Shown: positions 11,653 through 23,125 of the stretch, in pieces
How positions within the stretch are numbered: the stretch's first letter is position 1
How the letters are laid out: every line of letters begins with the position of its first letter
NCBI RefSeq assembly: GCF_963678635.1
Contig: NC_087071.1
Span: 21,915,194 to 21,979,193 of the forward strand
Direction: 5' to 3'
DNA: 64,000 bases
From: Symsagittifera roscoffensis
Taxonomy: Eukaryota > Xenacoelomorpha > Acoela > Convolutidae
Translations under genes and position numbers: made by a program
Notes under the pieces: generated by a model
The model's database searches: none
Told to the model about the DNA's origin: nothing
The model's input: the letters and a program-made list of their open reading frames with translations, nothing else

Positions 11653-12169
11653 CTAGGCTGGCAAAATTATCTTGTTAACTTCGCTGATTGACAAAAAGTG
11701 GCCTTTTGATTCAGTATTTCGTAGGCTCACGCGTGGAATTTTTCCCGAACAAAACAGATTTGTGTTGTTTATGTTGTAAAGTTGTCCTAACTGCACTGAT
11801 TACACCTTTTTGCACTTTTTTGTTCTGTTTTTGTCTCCATCGATATACGCGTCCCAGCTTTTATTCAGATTATTGTCAAAAATCACTATTTGTTTCCGTT
11901 TCCAGTGATTTTAACGAAATTTTTAGAGTAACCAACAATTTTTTTTAAGTCTACCCACAATTCTTAATGTTCTTTGGAAAATTATAAGTACCACATACTT
12001 CTGATTGGTTCATCTTTCGATCAAATTTCACAGCGATTGGGTAATTTTCATTTCACATACCAAACTATTGATTGTCTTTACATACTGTACAATTTCAGAT
12101 TTTAGTCGAATGTTATTTCATCAACTGGCGAAGTTTTCAATCAACTTGACCGCGCTGTTAATCACAATT

Positions 12170-12580
12170 TGAAATAAAAAGGAAGAGAAAAAACGCTAAG
12201 TGTTGCAAAGAAAAGACTGTTACGCAAAAAATTCAAATGTCACTATTCATGTTCTAACCAGAAACTAGCTTGCACACAAACTATCGGTTAAGCTTTTCTA
12301 GAAAGAGTTCGTAAAGTACAGAACTCAAAATATGAACATGACTTATTTTGAAAAATTTGACTGTTTTATTGATGGTAATGGATATGTATACAGTGATCAT
12401 GTCATTTTTTCAATAAAAAACCTTTGATAATCCATCTGTTTTCTCTCATATGTTTACGAAATTACCAAAACTTTAAAAAAAAACTCACCGTTACTAGGAA
12501 ATTTGCAAAAAGTTTTTTTCAACATGTAAGAAAGATGTAGTTTTTCTATGTTTTTCAAGAACATTTCAATTTCTTTAAAG
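12170..12580. repeat. Copy A segment homologous to 30890-31010
   Basis: TTCTAACCAGAAACTAGC and the following ~80 nt align with TTCTAATCAAAAACTTG at ~30899. This is the leftmost point where I can match copies A and B outside R1/R2. There is no coding sequence in it. Confidence 0.5.
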
Positions 12581-12584
12581 TTGC

Positions 12585-12935
12585 AAAAAGTGCTTCAATT
12601 TTTTTGACAAGTTGCGAAAAGTGTTTCAATTTTTTCGACAAAATGCCAAAAGTGTTTCAATTTTTTGACCAGATGCGAAAAGTGTTTCACTTTTTTTGAC
12701 AAGATGCGAAAAGTGTTTCACTTTGTTTGACAAAATGTGAAAATTGTTTCAATTTTTTTGACAAAATTCGAAAAGTGTTTTATTTTTTTGACGAGATGCA
12801 AAAAGTGATGCATTTTTTTTGGCAAGATGCGAAAAGTGTTTTACTTTTATCAATAAAATGCAAAAAGTGTTTCAGTTTTTCTACAAAGGGCTAAAAGTGT
12901 GTGAGTTTTTTTGACATGATGCAAAAACCGTTAGA
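12585..12935. repeat. ~38-bp minisatellite, copy A
   Basis: Eight to nine units built on GATGCGAAAAGTGTTTCA followed by a T-run and TTTGACA. Units vary by a few bases. A degraded array of the same unit lies at 32430-32720 in the same relative place of copy B, so it is part of the element and not a later expansion. On the minus strand it gives artificial Lys/Phe-rich ORFs. Confidence 0.85.
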
Positions 12936-13170
12936 TATTTTTTTAAATTGTGTTTAAACTTTCTAGTGTTTTTCTTATATGTGTGCAAAAATTAATCAAG
13001 ATTCTTAACATGTGTGCAAGTCCGGAGCACTGAATTATATTTTAATTGTTTTTCAATAGTTTACCCTGAACCCGTCATCTCCTCTCATAATTAAAAAAAA
13101 ATTGAAGAAATTAACTAATTACGAAGAACGAATTTAATACCAAACAACAATTATTTACAAAAATATTTAA

Positions 13171-13593
13171 TCAAAGAGCTGTCGAGCAGCAGAAAACTTC
13201 TCTAGAACGCAGAGCTGGACGAGGTTCCATCACTGGGGGTTGTTGTGGAGTGGTGTTTTGAGGAGTCATTGCTTCTGAGAAACCCTCATCTTCATATATT
13301 GTGATGGGGTTTTCGGCTGATCTGGCTTCCTCCCGAGGAAAGAGGAAGTCGTCGACTGGTGGGGCCACAAAACTTGAGTCAGGAATCTCGGGGTAGTTCA
13401 TTCCCACATGCTCAGAAACTTCCTCCATCACTTGCATTTCTTCAAGTTGGCTCTCTGTTATGGGTACTTGTGTCATTTGATGCTCGTTTAAACCCTTCGC
13501 ATTACTTCCACCATGTGCCAGACTTGGATTGAGACGTACATTCGTGCCAGAAAAACTCCAGAGACTGTTTCTCGCTTTTGAATTTGTACTAGA
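13171..13593 (-). CDS. Unrecognised minus-strand ORF conserved in both element copies
   Basis: Open from after a TAG (13594-13596, within TTCGCCTAG, acceptor-like) through an internal Met (13476) to the stop at 13171. The upstream part reads NSLWSFSGTNVRLNPSLAHG. The Met-initiated part starts MTQVPITESQLEEM and contains a Pro-rich acidic middle (DSSFVAPPVDDF) and AENPITIYEDEGFSEA. Copy B keeps AENPIAIDEHELFSEA at about 32880-33000 with stops. Conservation of the reading frame in two diverged copies argues it once coded protein. No domain is recognised. Confidence 0.5.
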   Translation of the reverse strand, partial: SSTNSKARNSLWSFSGTNVRLNPSLAHGGSNAKGLNEHQMTQVPITESQLEEMQVMEEVSEHVGMNYPEIPDSSFVAPPVDDFLFPREEARSAENPITIYEDEGFSEAMTPQNTTPQQPPVMEPRPALRSREVFCCSTAL

Positions 13594-13879
13594 CTAGGCG
13601 AAATTTCTGCAGAGTACATGAGGTTGCTGTTTTGCACTGAGAAGATCGTTTTGAGCAATAAGTTGAGTAAAAGAGTAAAAACAAGAATGATTTAGAGATG
13701 CGAGGGGGTAGCTGACGGAAGATAAGTTGAAGTTAATGTACTTAGAGCTGAGAGAGGAGGTAGTTGACGGTAGTTTACTTGAAAATTAGGTATTAAGAGC
13801 TGAAAAAGGAGGTAGTTGACGGTAGCTCAGTTGAAAATAAAATGATCATTAGTTATGAGTTAGGGGTTTCTTCAACTCG

Positions 13880-14110
13880 AATGTGTGGGTTCAAACAATC
13901 AAAATTGATGTTCCTTATTTGGATTGTTGTCGTTTCCGATCAAACTTCAGCTTCCTTTTATGGAGTTCCCGAATAAAAGTCGTGTCCAATCGGAAATAAA
14001 GCTCCATTTTAGGCATAGTCGTTTCCAATCACAAAAATGTTCATTTTTGTTCAAGTTGTCGTATCCAATCAGAGGAAAGTTTACCTTTTAAAAGTTTAAA
14101 TCTTCCAAAT
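13880..14110. repeat. CCAAT-bearing tandem repeats, copy A
   Basis: Three to four degenerate ~50-bp units carrying GTCGTGTCCAATCGGA, GTCGTTTCCAATCACA and GTCGTATCCAATCAGA. The same array is at 33190-33350 in copy B. CCAAT boxes can bind NF-Y, but whether these act as control sites is inference. Confidence 0.6.
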
Positions 14111-14362
14111 AAATAAAAATATACACCAAAGCAATCGCAAAAATAAATGACCAAAAATTGTTTGCTGTAAGAAGAAGAAATATTGCGGATATAAATAACA
14201 AAAGAAAGAAAATTAGAAAAAGTAGCAAATCCAAATTTTTTTTCTACAACCTAATTGAATTTTTTTGTATGTAATGAATTAGAAATTGCTGATTTTTTAG
14301 TAGATATTCAAATTTTTTAATTTTGATGTAAATTCGGGAGTAACTCAAATTTGATGATTTTT

Positions 14363-14733
14363 TCAAAGCAAACCTCTGGAAATTTGATTCCAAATCGAAT
14401 CAAGCAGGATTTTGAACTTTGGAAAGCCTTGAAGAAATGAAGAAAAAAAAGAACTTTGCTGGGGAATTCTTACAAGTTTGGGTTTTGGGTAGGGGATAAA
14501 AAGAGCTTTTGATATATCATAGTACGACTTTTTGATTAACTTCAAGTTCTCGAGAATCAACAAAATTTCTTTCCTTACGAGGTGTAATTCAGCCGTAAGT
14601 TTAAAGATGTGATACGCAATATGTGGATCAAAAGTAAACTCTTTGATTGAGTAAGTTTCTCTGAAGAGACCTTTACTTAGTCGGATAACTCTATTTGGTA
14701 CAATAAAAATGTCCAAACAATTATAAAAAACTA
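14363..14733 (-). CDS. Unrecognised minus-strand ORF, overlapping the next one
   Basis: Open for about 120 codons with a TTG as the nominal start. It reads IVPNRVIRLSKGLFRETYS, then KEILLILENLKLIKKSYYD, and ends near WNQISRGLL. Copy B (about 33660-34020) preserves RVILSKGHFR and further similarity but has stops. It begins right where the ORF at 14737-14960 ends, in another frame, so the two may be one frameshifted gene. No family is recognised. Confidence 0.4.
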
Positions 14734-14736
14734 AGA

Positions 14737-14960
14737 GTCAACATCTATTTCATCAATGAGAAAATCAGTTGAATGTTTTTCTTTTTCCAGGGTAACTTGA
14801 GGCAATTCAAGTGTTTTTTGACAGACAATTTTCAAATGATGATTAAAGTTTTTTTTAAAATAAAAAACTGTCCATTTAAGAAAATGCTGGATTCTGATTG
14901 GTTGATTTCGAACAAACAGTGATACTAAGAGAATACTGAATTCTAATTAACAACAAAAGC
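14737..14960 (-). CDS. Short minus-strand reading frame ending DFLIDEIDVDS
   Basis: No ATG at the start, but open from a TAA near 14960 to the TAG at 14737. It reads VRNQPIRIQHFLKWTVFYFK, then LELPQVTLEKEKHSTDFL and IDEIDVDS. Copy B at about 34040-34290 keeps YLIDELDVD with frame damage. A start upstream would have to come from splicing, or the gene is decayed. Function is unknown. Confidence 0.4.
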
Positions 14961-15120
14961 AATCGCTCTATACTTTGTATAACTACTTAAAATTATTTTC
15001 ATTTTTTTCAACAATTCAAAGTAAGTATAAATAATTTATTAAATTTTTTGGGATTTTTTAAATCATGTACCAAGTGCTAAATCCTTTATTTTGATACTTA
15101 ATAATTCTCCCTGTTTTTAG

Positions 15121-18100
15121 ATGTCGTCGTTGAATAGAAACGAGAAACTGCAGTGTGGGGACTGTGGAAACATGTATATTCGTCAAAACGCAGATCGACA
15201 CCGCAAAAGTTGTCAAGCAGGGATTAATCCTTGTCCTGATTGTAAGTATTTCACTTAAAATCAACAAGAAATGAACTATCACCTGGCCAAGAACGCCACT
15301 CCATCATCTTACAAGCAATCAACGGTTTGCTCATTTTGCGAGAAGGAGTTTCCGAGTTACTATTCGCTCCAACAACATCGGAGAAAAGAGCATGGAGCGA
15401 AACAACGGAAAACAAGTGATACGGTGGCAGACTTGGACAAGATTGTTGAGGAGGAAGGGGAAGAAACTCAAAGAGGAGTTGAGTGCTTGTCAGCACTTCC
15501 TGGTGGATACTGAGATGAAGAATGGGAGACATAAGGTGTTTAACTTTCAAATGTAAAGTTAGATACCAAGATTATCAACGAGAAGCTTGAAGAAGTCTTC
15601 AATAAGCTGGATTCCCTGCGAAAATCAATATCGCTCTTGGATTTGTTCTACATAATGTCGAAACAGGAGAATATCGGTATTACTATGCACACGAAAACAA
15701 TACTTTGTTCGAAAAATCGCATTTATTGTGTACAAAAGCTGATTTGATTACAATACAGGGAAAAGTTTAAAAGTTTGATATCAAGGAGCAATGCACTCAA
15801 GAACGTCAGAACTCAAAGTGAAGATTTAAGTTGATCACAAATGTTTCCATTTTTGCTGCATTACTAAAAAACATTCCAATGAGATGTCCGGACTGACGCT
15901 GTCTTACCTGAACCTTTACTGAAAAAACATTCAGTAAACTGTCTTTTATCGGACAAAGATAAACAAGCATACAAAGATCATCTTCGCCTATTCCGTTCGT
16001 TAAAAATGTATTTGCATGGTCATAGTAACCTCAATGCTCATACGTCTCAGCTGTTTACACAGATAACATCAAAATCTAGATACGATCCGAAGAACTTTCG
16101 CGGAGTTGCAATTGATGGTTTACCTCTTGTCGAGGAAATAGTTGATAGTAACATGTTCTTCTATGAATTGGACATTCAGGAGGGAGAATATTTTGAATAA
16201 TTAGCCAGGCGAAGGATTGGAAAATTTGGGAAAACCGTGAAATTGATAAAATTCAACAACCATATCATTCATACGGATGATATTGATTCTTTCTTCAAAC
16301 GTTTCCGATGTCCTAGCTGTGACTGTGTCTTTAATAGATCAGACAACTTCAATAGATATCTTCTAACTTGTAAAGATAGAGTGCGAAATGATTTTCCCAA
16401 AAACGCGTACCCACTGCGGAAAACAATATTCGAGAAACTGGATGAGTTCAGCATTCCCTACACTGAAGATCAGAAACTATTTAGTAATGTAGCAGTTTTT
16501 GACCTCTATCCATTTGTGTTCCCACACTAGAATTGAAAGCAACCGAAACAACTACTTGGATTGGAAAACATGTACCTTTTACTGTCTCAATATCTTCAAA
16601 TCTGCAAGTTGATCATTTTTTCTTGTGTGAAAAAGATCCAGAACAAATTGCTTTTGTTTCAAATGTTTCAATTATATTACAAATGGAAACCAAGTTTTAA
16701 GAAATCAAAAAAACTGTCAACAATCGATTCAAAAAGATTTTTGATAAACTCAACTCTAGAACTTTAACTAAAAGACTAGAAGTCTTCGATTATGAAGATG
16801 AATGTGTTGATGATGGCAAGGAAGATGACTTGTCGACGCAACAGTTAAGAGTTCAAAAAAATCAGCTGATCGACTTGAATCAGCATTCAAAGCGCTATGT
16901 TAATACTTTACCGGTGATCGGCTTCAATGGCGGCAGATGCGATCTGCAATTTTTCAAATCTTATTTGATTCCATACCTTATTTGTGGTAAAGAAAGTCAT
17001 TAAAAAAGCGAATGATTTCATTTCCTTCAAATTTGGAGACACACAAATTCTCGACATTTTGAAGTTTCTTGGAGTAACAACAACATTGGATTCGTTTCTG
17101 AAAGCCTATAAAGCAAATGAAACTAAAGATTTTTCCCCTACGAATAATTTGACAGTCCAGACAAGCTAGACTGTACGTAATTGCCTCCATATGAAGCCTT
17201 GTTCAGCAAGCTGAGAAATCACAACCCTCTCGAGAAAGATTTCAACGATTATCAAAAACTGGTTATTGGAGGTCTTGATCAACAAAGTGCGCTGGAAAAG
17301 TTACGTATTCAATCAGTTCCAACATCAGGTTTCGAAAACTACTCTTATTTGAAAAGCATCTGGAAGCAACACAGCATGATTATTATCAAAAACTTCTTAC
17401 GATGGTATAACAACAAAGATGTTGTTCCTACTTTTGACGCTATACAAAAATGATAAAGTTTTACCGTGATAAGGAAATGATATGTTGAAACTAGGATGCA
17501 CGCTTCCAATCTGGCAATTATCTGCTTACACAAATCGACAAATCAGAAATTCTACCCGTTCTTTAAAGGAGATAAGGATTTATGTGAGAAAATTAGAGAA
17601 GACATGACAGGTGGTCCATCAGTAGTTATTACACGAAAAGCTGATGTCGATCAAACAAATATTCGTAACTCGTCAAATGTTTGCAAGACAATAGTTGGAA
17701 ATGACGCTAGCCAAATATAACTATTCTCATTGTGCCAAGAGATGCCGACCGGACTTTACACAAGATGAGAGTATGACTCTGAAACTGATTGGTTCGAAAC
17801 TAGAAATAACAGAACAAGAAATTTCGAGAACGAGGTAATGTCCTTCTATCAAGAATTGAGACGAGCGTGTAAAGTTGAGAGTTTTTACACAAGCGGAAAG
17901 CAGGAGATAATTGAGTGTTTCCATGTTGATGGCTACTGCGATCACTGTAAAACAGTATTTGAAGCTATGGGTTGCTACTATCACTTCTGCTCATGCCAAG
18001 AAACCCGTCCATCGTTGTCAGAACAAGATATTGAAGTGGGAAATAAGAAGCGAGAAATGGATGAACTGAGACGGGAGTACATAAAAGAAAAAGGTTACAA

Positions 18101-19389
18101 TGTTCAGGAAATGTGTGAGTGTGAGTGGTGGTGTGAGTGGAAACAAAATTCGTCAGTTAAGAATCAAATCAAGACAATTTGTCCATATAGAAGACCTCTC
18201 TCTACTGATTCTTCACTTGATAAAATAAAAAACTGATCTCTTTTTGGCTATGTGCAATGCGATTTAATAGTTCCCGACAAATTGAAGCCCAAATTTTCAA
18301 TATTTCGCCCAATATTCAAAAATGCTGACGTCTGCCGCAACGATATTGGAGAATACATGGAAAACTATGCCGAAGAAAACGATTTACTGAAAAATCCACA
18401 ATGATTGTTGGTTTCCAGTTTCAAGTTACAAAATAGTACAATCATCACACCCCTCCTTAACTTCTATCTAAGTCTTGGTCTTCAGTGTACAAAAATTAAT
18501 CGGTTTGGTGAGTGCACACCTAGGAAATGTTTCAACAACTTTGTTCAATCTGTAGTTGATGCTCGACGCAAAGGAGACAATAAACCACACTCTGGAGTTG
18601 TTGCTGAGACCATGAAGCTTCTCGGTAACAATTCGTACGGTTATCAAATTGTGGACAGATCTACACGCAAAAATCAATAAATGAAAACTTTTTTAAGCAA
18701 TTGTATGTTGTGAAAAAAGATTTATATGAAGTAGAACTGTTAAAGTCAACAATCGAACATAGAGAACCAATTATTGCAGGGTTTTTCAATCTTCAATATG
18801 CCAAACTTAGAATGTTGGAGTTTACTACAACTTCTTCCACAAGTATTGCGATGAGAATAAACTCGAGGAACTGGAGATGAACACAGACTCTCTGTATCTA
18901 GACTTAGCCGAGGAGAACTTGGAGGATTGTATTTTATCTGAGAACAAATCTCAAAAGCTACAAATCTGTCGAAATGACTGCATAGATGACCTTATTGCCA
19001 ATGCAAAGAAAAATTTCTTCCGACGTACAAGCTGCGCTGTCTATAAAAAGCATGACAACCCGGTCTATTCAAAGAAGAATTTCAATGTACTGAAATGCTG
19101 TGCCTGTGCAGTAGGTCGTATTGCTGATATGATAGTAAAAGCAACAAATTTAAATAAAGCAGCAAAGGACTCAACAAAAAAAACGCTAGAAGATACTTGG
19201 GATGAACCAATGCCTAAATACAGACGAGTTCTTGACGAAGCTGTCAATATAAAATCGACGAATCGCGGATTCAAAACCTCGAACCATTTAGTCGGAACAT
19301 ATGAACAAACTAAAAAAGGCCTCAGTTACTTTTACCCGACAAGGGAAGTACTTTATGATGGAATACATACAAAACCATTGAACTTTTAA
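15121..19389 (+). pseudogene. Copy A: zinc-finger plus family-B DNA polymerase (protein-primed type), broken
   Basis: The frame starts MSSLNRNEKLQCGDCG with a C2HC finger (C12, C15, H27, C31) and stops at 15256 (TAA). It continues in pieces through a second C2H2-like finger at ~15330 (CSFCEKEF...HRRKEH) and a third at ~16306 (FRCPSCDC). Exo I is degenerate at ~16498 (FDLYPF, where the family has D-x-E). Exo II is FNGGRCDL (~16920), motif A NDASQ followed by a stop (~17705), motif B LLGNNSYGYQ (~18617) and motif C NTDSLYL (~18880). A Cys/His cluster lies at ~17935-18000. It ends ...HTKPLNF at 19389. At least ten stops or frameshifts make it inactive. Such polymerases serve self-synthesising elements such as Polintons. 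No integrase or capsid gene was recognised near it. Confidence 0.85.
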
Positions 19390-19431
19390 ATTTAACCTAA
19401 AAAACTGTTGTAAAATTTTATACGATCTAAT

Positions 19432-19790
19432 GATTTATATGTTATTTAACTTTTGAACTGTGTTTGAACTGTGTTATTTAACTTTTGAACTGTGTCTTTG
19501 AACTGTGTCTAATATAAACTCAAATGGCTTAGAACAATTTAAAAACATATACTAACACATTGAGAAATCTTTTGGATTGGTGTGGAGAACCTTACAAACA
19601 TGGTAAGATCGGGCGCCAAATTTTTTTTGAAACTAACCATCTGAAACTTTACCATCTTAATTAGGAAACCTATTACCTATCTTACTACATAGCACATCTA
19701 TACCTATTCTAAAACATTGCTTGCGGATGCTCTAGTCCCTATCTTAATACAAGGGGGTCTGCCTGATCGCCTCACCCATTTACTACTTCA
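19432..19790 (+). repeat. 3' tail of copy A with ATCTTAA repeats
   Basis: It opens with GATTTATATGTTATTTAAC (19432-19450), identical at 38488-38506 after copy B's polymerase. Then come short AACTTTTGAACTGTG repeats and, from ~19565, an array of CCTATCTTAATACA-type units with TTTTTTTTGAAACTAACC. The same array is at 38650-39045, and inverted at 22660-23125. Confidence 0.7.
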
Positions 19791-19794
19791 ATCA

Positions 19795-20590
19795 TCTTTA
19801 TAATAAATGCTCGCCACGCACTTCAAACCCCAACCACCTCCACTTCCCCGTTAATTTTGGTGGTTTGGTTTATTTACGCGTAAAAGGGGTGGTTGGTGTG
19901 GCGTTAAACTGTACTAAGGCGTGTTTTAAACAAGAGGGGGTGGCTGATGGGTGTACACAGGAGATGTAGACGATGAGTTGTGATCGGGGTGGAGGGGTTT
20001 TGGAACAGAGAGAGTTTATACAACAAGACAACAAAAAAAGTAACAAAGAAAAAAGAGAGTCTCGCTTGATCTTATGAAACGTGCTTTATGCTAAAAGCAA
20101 GTAATGATTTTGGATTATTGTTAACAAATGAAAAATTAGAAAAAAAACAGCAAATCGAGCGCAGTCCATTATCATTAAGTATAATCAATTAAAATGGATT
20201 TTATTGAAATGACAAATAAAATTAGAATCCATTTTTAATCCGTTTTTTTTAAACATTTTTGAATTTTTGAGAGATTCCCCGAGAATATCAAACTTAATCG
20301 GTCATTTTTCCTGAAACTCCAGTGCGGTTACATTTAAAACTCACTAACATTTGCGTGTGATCCCAAAAACAATTGGCAAAAAATTAAAACCTTATTTGCT
20401 CTTGCCTCCATAGAATGTAGATTCATTTTATTTGTTGTCTCTGCGTTTTGATTAACAAAAAGTGCTCTATTTATATTTATTCTTGTTCTCCATCATAGCT
20501 TAATTTTTCTCAAATATCCCCCACATAGTACTAGTAGATTTTCAAGTTATAATAGCGGGGGACACTAAGGGGTGTTCTACAACAACGAAA
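19795..20590. repeat. Long direct repeat R2 (partner of 9840-10640)
   Basis: See R1 for shared landmarks. It contains an imperfect inverted repeat, ACCCCAACCACC (~19827) against GGGGTGGTTGGTG (~19888), and AGAGAGTTTATACAA at ~20010 in place of R1's TATA box. It directly follows the tail of copy A and stops matching at ~20590, just before a sequence unlike copy A. Confidence 0.65.
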
Positions 20591-22659
20591 GGGTCATGTT
20601 GATGGTCAGACTAAATCGGCCGATCAAATATTTAGGCAACTTCCCCCTTGTGTTGTGCTCTTTTCAGCTCTATTCTTGCCATTCTGGCTACTTCAAGTTT
20701 TCGTGGGAAAAAAATATTTTTCAACCGCGAAGCAAGTAAAAGTATTTTACGAAGTCCTCAATGAATTAACAGCCATTAAGTACCTATCTAATCAAGACCA
20801 CAATTCGTTATGTTTAACCACTTCTTAAACTCACTGGTCGATCTTCACTTGGCTTGATTTTAAAAATCTGCCACTCCAACAGCGCAATCGCTCAGGCAAG
20901 TAACTCAATCCGGTTCTTTTCTCGGGTTCAACCAACTAACCTAACTAACTAACAAACAAATGTTCCCTCCGGAACTATTCCAATTGCAATTGCCCGGAAC
21001 CTAATCCCGGGTCAGTCTAATTCATCATCTCACTAAGTCACTCACTGAGACACAAAATTGTTCAGCTTGGCGTTTTTCTTCCAGCCTTCTCAGTTTCTGT
21101 TCTTTAACTTTGAGAAGCGATTGTCGATTCGATAGCAGTCCCTATTCCGAAATTAACTAAGAACCAACTATGCCCTAATTCTTTACTAATTTTTCTTTTT
21201 ACCCATATACTACCCGTAACATTTTTTCCATATTTCTTTAATTGACTTTTAGTTTTTGTTGCAGTTATCATCGTCCTTACAAGCCTGTCATTTACTTTGC
21301 TACCCCTTCGCAAGGTCTTAACTGAATATTTTCAATGACACACTACTCCTAAACTTCACGTTCACCATAGGTATCTCCAATTAGTTTTGCAAATACCAAG
21401 TTCATTTTCATATCCAAGCCACGGACTCTATCGGAGAATCACGTTAACGTTTGGACCTTCCGGGGGTAGGCGAGGACCCTTCTCATGTTTGGCTTATTCC
21501 TTTTAAGCATCTAAGGCTTCCATTTACATTCTATTCAATTATTCACATTCTAGCTGTATGAGGAACTTAATTTGCCTATAAGGGGTCAAATTGAGCCAAA
21601 AAGCCACCTACAGACCTACTTCCATGATAAGCTCATATCACTGCCAGTTTCCACTGAGCCTACTTTTCTCGAGTCTGATTGAGTTTCTATTATTAGCTAA
21701 TTAGCCCATTAGCTCATTAATTGCTCATTAAGTTTCCCCCCAAATATAATCAGAGCGACCGATTCTCATTTCCAAAGGGTTGGGACTGCCAAATGCGGCA
21801 TTTTCCGTTCTTAATCTCGAGATTTTCTATGAGATTTCGGTCACAAACGACTAAACGTTATTCAAAGGTCAATCTATTTTATTTAGAAGCCCAATTTTGT
21901 CCTACATAGGAAGCTTCATCCGTATCCTAATAACACTTCCCAAATCATTCCATTCCTCAGGTCCATTATCATTTTCGGCGGTAAAAGGCCATTGAAAACG
22001 GATGGAGTGGCCCGAGTGGTTTCATTCACAGGATTTTTTTGGAGTTTCTATAAAGTATCTATTGCTGCCATAAAATCAATTGCATAGTTAATTACTTTGC
22101 GCAGCTTGCCTTTTTCCGCTCTAAGGGGTGTTTTTCCCAAGTGCTATTGACTTCCGGCCCAACCGCTGGATTTTGCTTAACTTATAATACAAGATGTCCC
22201 CTGTCACTAACTATCATATATAAAAATTTCGACTCCCTGCGTGCAGTGGGATTCGAGAAGTGACTTCTGGAATTCGGGTGGTTATTTATTTGCTGAGGGA
22301 CATAACACCGGGAGTAGGAGTTTATGTGTTCTGGGTTCCAAACTTGAGCTTCCCTTAACTAGGTTTTTAACATAATAAGTTTTGGTCACATTCCGAATGC
22401 TAGTTATTGAATTTTTCTGGGGTTTTTTCACTTTTGAAAATCGTTATAATTTGCCTCAAAATGGTCCGATGGTTCGGGGTTTTCACTTGCCCAGCTCAAA
22501 TCATCTCTAGTAATCGTCCTATGAGTTTCATAATTTTATCTTCCTTATTCGTCTTTTGGAGGTGTAGACTAATCTTATTACACTTGGTTTTCCACCAAAG
22601 GATGGATTTGTTCTTTGTAGATTCGAAACACATCGCACTTGAGTAGTGTATGTTGGAGC
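20591..22659. other. Less AT-rich block, possible decayed retroelement
   Basis: The base composition is visibly richer in G and C than the neighbours (for example CCGGGGGTAGGCGAGGAC near 21460 and CCGGAACCTAATCCCGGG near 20993). A minus-strand frame at ~20640-20760 ends ...ARIELKRAQHKGEVA and is followed by the purine run AAGGGGGAAG, which could be a polypurine tract. A TATATAAAAA lies at ~22215. No long ORF or known domain is seen. A retroelement piece is only one possibility. Confidence 0.3.
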
Positions 22660-23125
22660 TGAAAAGGGATTGAGAATTGAGATATGGAATAGTTTTTGCC
22701 ATGTTTTAAGATACGAGATTTGACATGGTAAGTTGGCACGTTTCAAAAAGTTTTTGGCGCTCGATTTCCCCATGTTTTAAGATAGTGTATAGTTTTTTTA
22801 TGTTTTAGTGATAGAAAATCAATGGATAAAAATAGAGAATATTTTTTCCAATTTGATAAGTTAGGTTATAGCTTTTAGATGTCAAGATTGTAAGTTTCAG
22901 ATCGTAAGGTTCAAAAAAAACTTTCAAAAAAATTTTTGGTGCCCGTATTTTCGGTGTGTTAAGATGAATTATAGATTTGTTCATGTATCAAGATTCGTAA
23001 TAAAATTTTTATGTTTAAGGATGTAGTATAGAATTTGTAATGTTTTAGGATGCAATATTTTTGTATCAAGATACAAAAACGGTAAGAAAATTGAGTTTTT
23101 GGTGCACTCAAATTTTTGGTCACTT
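22660..23125 (-). repeat. Inverted copy of the element tail array
   Basis: Read on the minus strand it gives GCGCCAAAAACTTTTTGAAA, then TACCATGTCAAATCTCGTAT and CTTAAAACATGGCAAAAACTA. These match the plus-strand array at ~38710-38800 unit by unit (CCCCAAAAATTTTTGAAACT, CTTAAACCTCG, ACATGTCAAAACCTATTA). Two such units are present. It could be the left terminal inverted repeat of a ~16.4-kb element ending at ~39045. Confidence 0.6.
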
